IMG/VR virus record: IMGVR_UViG_3300029309_000005
Span: 32,628-96,627 of that record
Origin: a virus
Reading direction: 5' to 3' (one strand)
Length of the DNA stretch: 64,000 nt
Shown here in pieces: positions 8,654 to 16,619 of this stretch. The notes under the pieces were generated by a model. The model was not told the DNA's origin. It was given only the letters and a program-made list of their open reading frames with translations, and did no database searches. How positions within the stretch are numbered: the first letter of the stretch is position 1; each line of letters starts with the position of its first letter. The position numbers and the translations under genes were made by a program.

Positions 8654-9952
8654 TTGTCTGAGCGTAATGCAGCAATTGATTTTATTTACAATAAAGCATT
8701 TCGAGATGGCCGTAGGCAAAAGGCCCAACAAAGATTTCAGAGGGGAAATGAGCGTTTAGCCTCCACGCTTGCACCTATGGGGGCAAATGTAAGGACATTC
8801 ATTCCTGAAGTTGCTTCTGCGCCTCCAAGCACCAATCCATCGGATTCACCTAATAACTTTGCTGATGACGTTACTACGGAGGATGATGAATCGACCCTTT
8901 TTGATGAAAGCCGAGCGTTAGCGGAACCGAAACAGGTTCCTATGTTACCAGCCCCTGGCGAATCATCACATGTTAGTAATCAACCAGTGGAGGAAACTGC
9001 TTCCTCTCCCCCAAATTACGATGATCCATTGAATGATATAATTGATTCTAATATGATAGATCCTGCTGGATTTGGGCAAGGCCCACCGCCCCCTCCAAAA
9101 CTTAATGATGATACAACAAGCCAAGATTCATCTGGCGTGATGGATAAAAAAGAATATAATGCGAAATTAAATGCAAAATACGATGAATTAGTAGAAAATG
9201 TGAAACAAAAAATGCGGAATAAAATAATCGGTCTAAGAGAAGGCACACAGATGTTAGCAGACTTGATGGACTCACGCAAAGCCAATATTCTAGCACCTAC
9301 ATTACCTGATATAAAGGATTTGCCAGTAGGCAGAGAAATACCGCCTCCAATGGAACTGCCACCAGTAAAGAATGTTGGTGAAAGGACTCCATCAGGAGAA
9401 CCTGTCAAGCCGGTAGAAGAACCTGCTGAACCTGCTGAACCTGCTGAACCTGCTGAACCTGCTGAACCTGCTGAACCTGTTGAACCTGTTGATGAATCGT
9501 TTGAAACAGCGTATGAGGAAATGACTAAACCGGAAGAAACACCAAAACCAAAAACACCAAAACCAGATCCAAAGGTTGCTAAAGTAGCATCAAAAGCAAT
9601 CAAACCTAAAACTGAATCTGATACAGAAGTTCCTTATTCCGAATACAGTAAGGCTATACAAGGGGCTATGAGAGGAAATGAAAAATCATTAGAATGGATA
9701 AAAAAACATCCAGATGCAGTTAAACAATATTCTGGTAATGACGGATTGCCTAAAAGAATCTTAGACTATCTTGGACTCAAAGGTGCAATGGCTATGCGTG
9801 ATAATACAGCAAAGAAAAAGAAAAAAACGATTACATCTCCCAAAAAGAAGGCTACATCAAAGGGCAAAAAAAAGTTAGAGGCTGCTGCTAAAAAACTTGA
9901 TAATGATGCAGAAGCAGCAATGAGTGGCAAAGCACCTAATAAGAAAGAGTAG
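8654..9952 (+). CDS. Hypothetical protein with Glu-Pro-Ala repeat
   Basis: A 432-residue protein starting at TTG 8654 after aaggagatgat. It is acidic and proline-rich in the middle, with a Glu-Pro-Ala tripeptide repeat near residues 255-275, then a Lys-rich region (about residues 375-420) that could bind DNA. Position directly before the large terminase suggests a packaging or head role. No family recognised. A long antisense open frame over the repeat is only its shadow. Confidence 0.55.
   Translation: MSERNAAIDFIYNKAFRDGRRQKAQQRFQRGNERLASTLAPMGANVRTFIPEVASAPPSTNPSDSPNNFADDVTTEDDESTLFDESRALAEPKQVPMLPAPGESSHVSNQPVEETASSPPNYDDPLNDIIDSNMIDPAGFGQGPPPPPKLNDDTTSQDSSGVMDKKEYNAKLNAKYDELVENVKQKMRNKIIGLREGTQMLADLMDSRKANILAPTLPDIKDLPVGREIPPPMELPPVKNVGERTPSGEPVKPVEEPAEPAEPAEPAEPAEPAEPVEPVDESFETAYEEMTKPEETPKPKTPKPDPKVAKVASKAIKPKTESDTEVPYSEYSKAIQGAMRGNEKSLEWIKKHPDAVKQYSGNDGLPKRILDYLGLKGAMAMRDNTAKKKKKTITSPKKKATSKGKKKLEAAAKKLDNDAEAAMSGKAPNKKE
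9422..9475 (+). repeat. Six tandem 9-base units
   Basis: Six exact copies of cctgctgaa, followed by two variant copies, encode the Pro-Ala-Glu repeat in the 8654-9952 gene. Directly visible in the sequence. Confidence 0.9.
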
Positions 9953-9961
9953 GTGTAAATT

Positions 9962-11398
9962 ATGTCAGACGCTTTACAAAAATTGGCAGCCAATGTTGAT
10001 TTTGAAATGGGGCGTAGAGATTTCAAATACTTTTTTGAAGAAATATGTGGCAAATTCGATGAAAAGAATCCTTGGATTTTGACAAAATTTCATCAAGAAT
10101 GGTTTGATTTATCTGAAAACAACAACAAGACTTGTATCGTAGCCAGTCGTGATCACGGCAAATCTGTATTCTATCGTGTGTATCTACTATGGAAAATGGC
10201 ATATAATCCTGGCACAGAAGTCTTATTTTTCTCTCATAGTCAGCACCAGTCAATTGAACACATGGCTAAGATGAATGAATTGATTGAATCAATACCTGCA
10301 TTGCAGCATCTTAAACCAAAAAGAGGTTGGGCAAAGCAGAAGTTCAAGTTCACAAATAAGTCATCAATATCTGCTATGTCTGTTGGTAAAGCGGTTCGTG
10401 GCGCACACCCTCAAATTGTAGTGCTTGACGATATTCTATCTAGCGAAGCGCAAACACAGTTAAAGCATATTTCATCTTGGTTCTATACTGCATTATTGCC
10501 AGTTCTTCACCATACAGCACAATTATGTATTGTTGGAACACCATTTTCATATACTGATTTGTATTCAGAATTAAAAAAACTAAAATCGTATGCTGTTAGA
10601 GAATACCCTGCAATTAATGAGCAAACAGGAGAACCATTATTCCCTGAACGCTGGTCTTTGGATGCACTGAATAATAGAAGAAATGATATGACATCCATAG
10701 CATTTACTAGGGAATATTTGTGTAAGCCGATTGCTAGTGAAGCAAGTTTGTTTCCAGAAGAAGTTCTTGAAAAAGTTAAAGATGAACACTTGTCATTATC
10801 TTATTATCCTCATGACGGTGAATCATACAATTACTACATAGGATGGGATCCTGCAATTTCAGCAGACCGGAGAGCAGATTATACCTGTATGATGGTGATT
10901 GCAGTTGATGAAAATAAAAACAAACATGTTATTCATACACATCATGAAAAAGGAATGGACTTTTCATCACAAATAGATAAAATCATAGAATTGAATGCTA
11001 GATTTAATCCAGTAATTATTGAATTAGAGACAAATAACTTTGCTGTGGCATTCAATCAAGTTCTAAATGAGATTAGCGATCTTCCAATAAAACCATTCAA
11101 TATGAGCCGAATGAAGAAAGAGGCTTTAATTCATACCCTCCAACTGCAATTTGAACAGGGCAAACTAACTTTACCTTACAAAGATGAAGGAGGCACAAGA
11201 AGATTGATGAATACTCTATTAACCGAACTCTCTACGTTCACTATGCTGGATAACGGTAGAATGGAGAGTCTAGGCGGTCACGATGACATGGTTATGGCTC
11301 TTGCTCTAAGTGTTCAAGCAACAAAGGAGTATCGTGATAACATCGTTATACTAGATGCTGACATATGGCAGAATAGACTAGGGTGGGCAAATGTCTGA
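9962..11398 (+). CDS. terL: Terminase large subunit
   Basis: A 478-residue packaging motor. The N-terminal ATPase has a Walker A variant, ASRDHGKS, near residues 60-67, a coupling region after SHSQ near 95, and Walker B VVLDD near 153-157. The C-terminal RNase H-fold nuclease shows GWDPA near 297 (first acidic residue), an E-containing strand (VIIELE) near 346, and GGHDDM near 438 carrying the last acidic pair. Length is normal for the family. It pumps DNA through the portal and cuts the concatemer. It overlaps the next gene by eight bases. This is the most confident identification in the window. Confidence 0.95.
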   Translation: MSDALQKLAANVDFEMGRRDFKYFFEEICGKFDEKNPWILTKFHQEWFDLSENNNKTCIVASRDHGKSVFYRVYLLWKMAYNPGTEVLFFSHSQHQSIEHMAKMNELIESIPALQHLKPKRGWAKQKFKFTNKSSISAMSVGKAVRGAHPQIVVLDDILSSEAQTQLKHISSWFYTALLPVLHHTAQLCIVGTPFSYTDLYSELKKLKSYAVREYPAINEQTGEPLFPERWSLDALNNRRNDMTSIAFTREYLCKPIASEASLFPEEVLEKVKDEHLSLSYYPHDGESYNYYIGWDPAISADRRADYTCMMVIAVDENKNKHVIHTHHEKGMDFSSQIDKIIELNARFNPVIIELETNNFAVAFNQVLNEISDLPIKPFNMSRMKKEALIHTLQLQFEQGKLTLPYKDEGGTRRLMNTLLTELSTFTMLDNGRMESLGGHDDMVMALALSVQATKEYRDNIVILDADIWQNRLGWANV

Positions 11399-12626
11399 AA
11401 GAATAGAGGGAGTTTTAGGTGTTGAGTCGCCCACTGATGTTATACTCAAAATTTTGGATGAACAACTCATTGATGCGGAATTGAAAAACAATGCTCAAGA
11501 AAGAAAACTTCTCGAAACTCAGAAAAAAGTTGCTGCAAAAAAAGGCAAATCGACAGGCGAATCACGTGAAGGTGCTAGTATAGATGGATTAGATGCAGAC
11601 AATCGAGGTGGAGGTGATGTTCAACCAGGAACTGCCGTTCAAACTCAAACATCCCCCATTCCAGTTACAAAGACATGGTTTGTTGATAATTTTGGGATGC
11701 AAGGATCTGAAATGGTTGATTTATTTATGAAATCTGACAAAAGTGAAATTGTTTCAATTATAGAACCGTTGATTATTCAAGAAAGAATTGCTTTATTGAA
11801 ATCATTTCCTTCAGTTTCTCCCGATCTTGTTACTAAAATCCCATTTACTGATTTTGATTGGCAGATGTTACAAAAAAATGTATCATCATTGGAAATACCA
11901 TTTAGAAGATTTGTGAAAAGTTGGAGTGATGGAAATGATTCTGCGTATGATGTTTGGCACAATCGCATTACAAAGGAACAAAGATTAAGTTTGCCAGAAA
12001 GAAAAATATTACAAAAAGCACATGATGTTTTAGAATCTCATGGTAGCATGAATACTCAATCGTTACAGTCGCATGGCGTTAATGGTAGCACTACTAAAAT
12101 TGCCATGTTAATAAAATCACATGGATTTTTGTATGATATTAAGCCACAGGGTAGCGGCTCAAAAAATACAGACAAAGGTTTGTTTTATGGGTTACAAAAG
12201 ATGGATGTTTTCATAAAAGATGCTGGTGCTTTGATTGGCGGGTTATATGAGATGGGAGGGGAAATTGAAATCAGTTCACGTGGCATTCCAAGATTGGTTC
12301 TACCTTTTAGTTCTAACATTCGCAAAGAATATGCCAATGCACTGAATAATGAATTGGGTGTGCGAGGAATTATAGCCGAAGGCAGGGGGCTAGTGATTGA
12401 AGGGGAGATTTCAGTCGCTAAATCAATTGAGTCTGCTTTACCATTTTTGCATGATAAGAAAGGAGAGATTGTTATACTAAAGAAGTCACTAAAAGATGAT
12501 ACTGATGCTTTGCGGTGTTTAACATACTCACAATCTAAGCCTCAGAAACAAGTGTCTTTACTGAAAATGTGGAACATGTCATTAGAATCATTTGAAACTA
12601 TGAAACGAGGTGTGATTGATGGCTGA
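11391..12626 (+). CDS. Protein with LAGLIDADG-like domain between terminase and portal
   Basis: A 411-residue protein. The N-terminal 90 residues are charged and low complexity, the centre (about 190-245) is helical and HTH-like, and residues about 275-370 look like a single LAGLIDADG-fold unit: ALIGGLYEMGG aligns with the motif helix, followed by strands and a later LPFLHDKKGEI segment typical of the family. The residue equivalent to the catalytic acid (position 8 of the motif) is Gly, so nuclease activity is doubtful. Homing endonucleases often sit beside terminase and portal genes; here the gene overlaps both neighbours, so it appears to be a domesticated, structural or DNA-binding protein. 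The fold call is remote. Confidence 0.5.
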   Translation: MSERIEGVLGVESPTDVILKILDEQLIDAELKNNAQERKLLETQKKVAAKKGKSTGESREGASIDGLDADNRGGGDVQPGTAVQTQTSPIPVTKTWFVDNFGMQGSEMVDLFMKSDKSEIVSIIEPLIIQERIALLKSFPSVSPDLVTKIPFTDFDWQMLQKNVSSLEIPFRRFVKSWSDGNDSAYDVWHNRITKEQRLSLPERKILQKAHDVLESHGSMNTQSLQSHGVNGSTTKIAMLIKSHGFLYDIKPQGSGSKNTDKGLFYGLQKMDVFIKDAGALIGGLYEMGGEIEISSRGIPRLVLPFSSNIRKEYANALNNELGVRGIIAEGRGLVIEGEISVAKSIESALPFLHDKKGEIVILKKSLKDDTDALRCLTYSQSKPQKQVSLLKMWNMSLESFETMKRGVIDG

Positions 12627-14427
12627 TAAAGAGCGATTAGAACGGCTCTTTTCTGCCATAGGTATAGACATGGAGAGGCATACTACTCCAATGCCAACTA
12701 TGCCTTTGTTCCAGTCTGGAATACAAGAGCCTCCACTTTTACAAGGTATCACAATACCTGCCTTGTATGCTTGCACATTTGAGTGCGTAGTTTTGCGTTC
12801 TATTCTAAATCATTTAGCAGTTGAAACATTTCGTAAAGGGTATGGATGGAAACCAAAGTTTGTTGTAAAGTGTGTTGATTGTAATGAAGTATATCATCAA
12901 GAAGTTGATGCCTGTAAAAAGTGTGGCGGTGAAGTTCGTAAGGCAGACAAAGGCGAATTAGAATATGCTGAAACTTTACTCGAAAGCAAAAATGGAATGA
13001 TGCAAAACTTTGTTGAAATTATGAAAGAAATTGAAATGGACTTAAACATTGTTGATGATGCTTACATTGTTTTGACAAAAGAATACTTCGTTGATCCTGA
13101 TAGCAAGAAGGTTATGTTTTATCGAATAAAAGAAATATCACGTGCAGACCCTATCTTTATGCGTATGCTTGCTGATAAAAGAGGGGTTCGTGGAGGTAGT
13201 CAATACACAAGTTTAGTTGATAGAACCTTCAGAACCAGTGACCCAAAAGATAAGTGTCCTACAACTGGTATGCCAGTAGTGCCAATACATTACATGAACC
13301 TAGCAGGTGTTGGTAAAGGTCAAGTATATACTGAAGGCGAAGTAATACACCTAAGTAAGTGGTCGCCATCTAAACTGTATGGTCGTAGCCCAGTTGCTAC
13401 GATGTGGAGGCAAGTGAACACTTTAATTGCTATGGATAACTATGTTTATTCTGCATATCAAAAGAAGCGTATGCCTAGAGGTGTAATGGTGATTAAATCA
13501 TCCAATATGGAAACTGTTGAAAGAACTGCTAGAAATATACAGGAACACCTTGAGCGTGACCCATCTTACATTCCTACAATTGGTGTTGAAACTGAATCTG
13601 GTAGAGGCGGTCTTGAATATGTCCGTATGATGGACACACTAGAAGAATTACAATATATTCCAATCAAAGACGATATTAGACAAAGAATTGCTGCATTCTT
13701 TGGCGTGTCAAATGTGTTTATGAATGATGTATCTGGAGGCGGTTTGAATAATGAAGGTATGCAGATTGTAGTTAGCAATCGTGCGGTTGCTTATGCTCAG
13801 TCTATTTACAATCGTATTTTATTCCCTCAACTTGTCGAAGCGTTTGAAATCAAAGAATGGGAATTGGTTTTGAACCCGCATGAAGAAGAAGATGAAATCA
13901 TGCAACTCAGGAGAGATGAAATGGCAATACGCAATATGATGCAGATGAAACAAGCAGGTTATGACGCATCATTGAGAGATGGTATTGATGATAAGATTCT
14001 GCACTTTGATTTCAAAGAACCTGATCCGCAGAAAGTGGCTGCTGCTGAAGCAGCACAGGCGGCTGCTGCTCAACAACAGGGAGGTCAAGCCCCTGTTCAA
14101 AAAACGAATGAAATTGATGATGACCCAAGTATGATGTTCAAACGAACTACATTTGATTCAAGTCGGGGGTCTGTGCCTATTAATGCTTCATTGATAACTA
14201 CTGTTGGCACTGATTTGCCACCGCTAAGAACTCAAAGTCAAAACACTAGAAGAAGCGGTGGCTCAAGTCCAGGTATGATTGATCGAGTCGAAGGTGCGCC
14301 TACTGGTGCAGATGTAAAAACCGATAAACGCAATTTGAAATCACCCGCAGAAAAAGCAATTGATGAAAATATACGTCAAAAGGAAAAACGCAATGGTTTA
14401 GGCGAATCAAGGGGTAACAGTCAATAA
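12619..14427 (+). CDS. Portal protein with inserted zinc ribbon
   Basis: A 602-residue portal protein (start ATG 12619; TTG 12616 is possible). The order after the large terminase, the size, and features such as the HLSKWSPSKLYGRSP and AYQKKRMPRG regions followed by a long helical C-terminal part match phage portals, which form the dodecameric ring for DNA entry. At about residues 83-108 is a CxxC ... CxxC zinc ribbon, an unusual insertion in the N-terminal wing. The C-terminal 150 residues are low complexity (A/Q-rich, then S/R-rich). It overlaps the preceding gene by eight bases. Confidence 0.85.
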   Translation: MADKERLERLFSAIGIDMERHTTPMPTMPLFQSGIQEPPLLQGITIPALYACTFECVVLRSILNHLAVETFRKGYGWKPKFVVKCVDCNEVYHQEVDACKKCGGEVRKADKGELEYAETLLESKNGMMQNFVEIMKEIEMDLNIVDDAYIVLTKEYFVDPDSKKVMFYRIKEISRADPIFMRMLADKRGVRGGSQYTSLVDRTFRTSDPKDKCPTTGMPVVPIHYMNLAGVGKGQVYTEGEVIHLSKWSPSKLYGRSPVATMWRQVNTLIAMDNYVYSAYQKKRMPRGVMVIKSSNMETVERTARNIQEHLERDPSYIPTIGVETESGRGGLEYVRMMDTLEELQYIPIKDDIRQRIAAFFGVSNVFMNDVSGGGLNNEGMQIVVSNRAVAYAQSIYNRILFPQLVEAFEIKEWELVLNPHEEEDEIMQLRRDEMAIRNMMQMKQAGYDASLRDGIDDKILHFDFKEPDPQKVAAAEAAQAAAAQQQGGQAPVQKTNEIDDDPSMMFKRTTFDSSRGSVPINASLITTVGTDLPPLRTQSQNTRRSGGSSPGMIDRVEGAPTGADVKTDKRNLKSPAEKAIDENIRQKEKRNGLGESRGNSQ

Positions 14428-14457
14428 ATAGGAGATTATGCGAAAGGGTGAGCGAAG

Positions 14458-14805
14458 ATGTCTGAGCAATTTGAAATTATAGCGAAAATGGATCCGATGG
14501 CTAGAAGGGCATTGGCAGCAGTTGAGGCAATTGCTAAAGGCATTGCTGAAAATAATACCGACTCAATCTCTGCAAATATCATGGCGGCAGAGAACGCATT
14601 ATCAATGTTAAAGTCTGATTTAGCACTTCACGACCAACTGCAAAAGGCACTAGCAAAGAGTCAACCAGCAGAGAAGTTTTTGGGTGTGATACCACAATAT
14701 GATAACACCGCTTCAGATTACAATGGCACTGAAAACGCTGTTGCTATGGGTGTAAGCAGACATGGCCGTGACACTGGATTCTTTACACCGCATAGGATTG
14801 TGTGA
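14458..14805 (+). CDS. Small helical protein after portal
   Basis: A 115-residue mainly helical protein, Ala-rich, beginning at ATG 14458 after a 30-base gap, with gggtgagcga upstream. No motif recognised. It starts a run of three short coupled genes (14458-15550) between portal and protease that could supply minor head or scaffold subunits. Confidence 0.55.
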   Translation: MSEQFEIIAKMDPMARRALAAVEAIAKGIAENNTDSISANIMAAENALSMLKSDLALHDQLQKALAKSQPAEKFLGVIPQYDNTASDYNGTENAVAMGVSRHGRDTGFFTPHRIV

Positions 14806-15233
14806 TTACAATGTATTCAAGTAGCGGGTGGAGAGATAATCGCCCTAGGGCGCATATTTACAATATGTTCCAAAAACAAGATCCTGTTACATCAGTCTCA
14901 ACAGCACCTGCGGCTCAATTAATTAATGCCATAGATGATGGTATTCAATCATTAGCAAGGCAATGCGATGAAATGAATCAACTTATGTCGCAAGCACGTT
15001 CAACCAATGTCGCTTCTGAACCAACAATTGCACTTCAAAAGAATGTTGATGCACTTAGGCAGAAGGTTTTGTCATTGACTCAAGACATTTCAATGATTCG
15101 AGAAGCACATGCTTCAATTGCACAAATGCAGCCCCTTGCACCAGTTCAGCCTAACGATCCAATGATGGCTTCGCAAGATCAACAACCGCCAATGAACCCA
15201 ATGGGTGGTGGCATGGGAGGTATGGGAGTATGA
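14802..15233 (+). CDS. Small coiled-coil head-region protein
   Basis: A 143-residue protein starting at GTG 14802 (GTGA overlap). Residues 45-105 predict as helix with heptad-like pattern; the last 25 residues are rich in M, P and G. No family recognised. Translational coupling to both neighbours suggests co-assembly. Confidence 0.55.
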   Translation: MITMYSSSGWRDNRPRAHIYNMFQKQDPVTSVSTAPAAQLINAIDDGIQSLARQCDEMNQLMSQARSTNVASEPTIALQKNVDALRQKVLSLTQDISMIREAHASIAQMQPLAPVQPNDPMMASQDQQPPMNPMGGGMGGMGV

Positions 15234-15550
15234 GTGAGGCCCAGGAACAGGAACATATTGATATTCTCAAAGAATTGGTTTCAGAAGTTCGTGTTCTAAA
15301 CCAGCGTGTTCAAGCACTTGAGGCTGAGAATAATACTTTGGCAAAAGCAATGAGCGACCCTGAAATGCTTATGAGGAAACAAGGATGGAAAAAGTTCACC
15401 ACTCCCCATGCAGAAGAAACATTTGACCCATTAAATCGTGAAATTCCAGTCGATAACACACCATTCTCAGGGAGTGGCGACTTATTCCTAAAATCAAGGG
15501 ATGAAAGACTCAAAGAGTGGGAAGCAGCAGAAAAACAGGTGAGAGTATAA
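15230..15550 (+). CDS. Small coiled-coil protein
   Basis: A 106-residue protein with an acidic coiled coil at about residues 5-45 (VSEVRVLNQRVQALEAE region) and a less ordered second half. ATGA overlap with the previous gene, and its TAA overlaps the next ATG by one base. It may be a scaffold or head accessory protein; no family recognised. Confidence 0.55.
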   Translation: MSEAQEQEHIDILKELVSEVRVLNQRVQALEAENNTLAKAMSDPEMLMRKQGWKKFTTPHAEETFDPLNREIPVDNTPFSGSGDLFLKSRDERLKEWEAAEKQVRV

Positions 15551-16608
15551 TGAGCGCACAATGGTTTAATCCGCTTGAACAAACTCCAGAAGGACTTCTT
15601 TTGAAAGATGTTAGAGTATTATTGAAAGAAGTAAAGAACAAAAAGAAGGCTGATCTTGACAATGATGGGAAACTATCTAGTTATGAAAAAAAGCGTGGAA
15701 AAGCAATTGAACAATCTATGGCAAGGCAAGGCTACAAATCAAATCGTGGTCAAACTCCACCAAAAAAATTACCAAGACCAAAAGGTAACAAAAACAAAAT
15801 TGATAAAACAACTGAAATACTTATTGAAATGGGTATTATCAAAAATACAAATTGTAGTGAATGTAAAGAGGCAATGAATAAAAACATGGAATGCCATAGA
15901 TGCGCTGGCGTAAGAAAAGCCTCTATGGATGAGAAAGATGAGTATTGTCGAAAGAACTTTGGGCGTGAATACTCTAAATGCACACCAAAACAACAAGCGC
16001 AATGTGATAGGCATTGCGGAAAAGTGTCAAAGGCTGAGAATCATGAGAGTAAAATTAGGGCTTGCCTCAAGGAAAAAGGAGGGGCTGCTAGTCTTGATGA
16101 TTGTGCCAAAGTGTGTGGTATTTCTGACAAAGAATGTAAAAAAATCATTAGCAACATGGATGGTGTAAAAATATCACCACATGGAGATGTTGTGTTAATG
16201 GATGGTCTGCAAAAAAGCGAAATCAAAAAATACAGCCAAGAATCTAGTGTTGAAAATCTAAAACCTATTTTTGAAAATGTCGATGGTGGAAAACCTGTAA
16301 GAGCGCATGGTTTTACAACAAATGGAACATACCCTGCAACTAACGATGGCCCTAAAAAGTCAATAATAAGTGAAAATGCAAAGATTCCATCTGTTGCTCA
16401 AAAAGGATATACTGTGAAAAGTAGTAGTTTGCATATGCACTACAATGATGCTGGAGGCAATAGAAAAAATCCTCCAAATATTGATACTATTGAGCAGAGA
16501 CTTGCATCACTAACAAAACATGCAGGTCGAAACAATCTTGGTATTATTGGTGAGATTGAAGGGTTGCTCAAGCAAGTTAGAGAGCGCACAGAGAATCCTT
16601 CCAATTGA
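15550..16608 (+). CDS. EF-hand and cysteine-rich hypothetical protein
   Basis: A 352-residue protein beginning at ATG 15550 (TAATG with the previous stop). Residues 35-46 form a canonical EF-hand loop (DLDNDGKLSSYE), followed by EKKRGKAIEQSM, a combination I recall from many marine phage proteins. Residues about 100-165 hold a dense set of cysteines (CSEC, CHRC, then spaced Cys/His) that likely bind zinc. The remainder is unrecognised and ends with a short helical segment. The N-terminus has a W5 ... LLLKD pattern reminiscent of the protease and capsid N-termini. A calcium- and zinc-stabilised virion protein is a reasonable inference. Confidence 0.6.
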   Translation: MSAQWFNPLEQTPEGLLLKDVRVLLKEVKNKKKADLDNDGKLSSYEKKRGKAIEQSMARQGYKSNRGQTPPKKLPRPKGNKNKIDKTTEILIEMGIIKNTNCSECKEAMNKNMECHRCAGVRKASMDEKDEYCRKNFGREYSKCTPKQQAQCDRHCGKVSKAENHESKIRACLKEKGGAASLDDCAKVCGISDKECKKIISNMDGVKISPHGDVVLMDGLQKSEIKKYSQESSVENLKPIFENVDGGKPVRAHGFTTNGTYPATNDGPKKSIISENAKIPSVAQKGYTVKSSSLHMHYNDAGGNRKNPPNIDTIEQRLASLTKHAGRNNLGIIGEIEGLLKQVRERTENPSN

Positions 16609-16619
16609 GGGGGGATTTT

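Noticed and set aside
8058-9475. Tandem repeats considered as CRISPR array
   Set aside because: Units are 9 and 15 bases, without spacers, in frame within coding genes.
9016-9603. 195-residue antisense frame
   Set aside because: Lies opposite the Glu-Pro-Ala repeat of a well-supported gene and is only the complement of a biased codon pattern.
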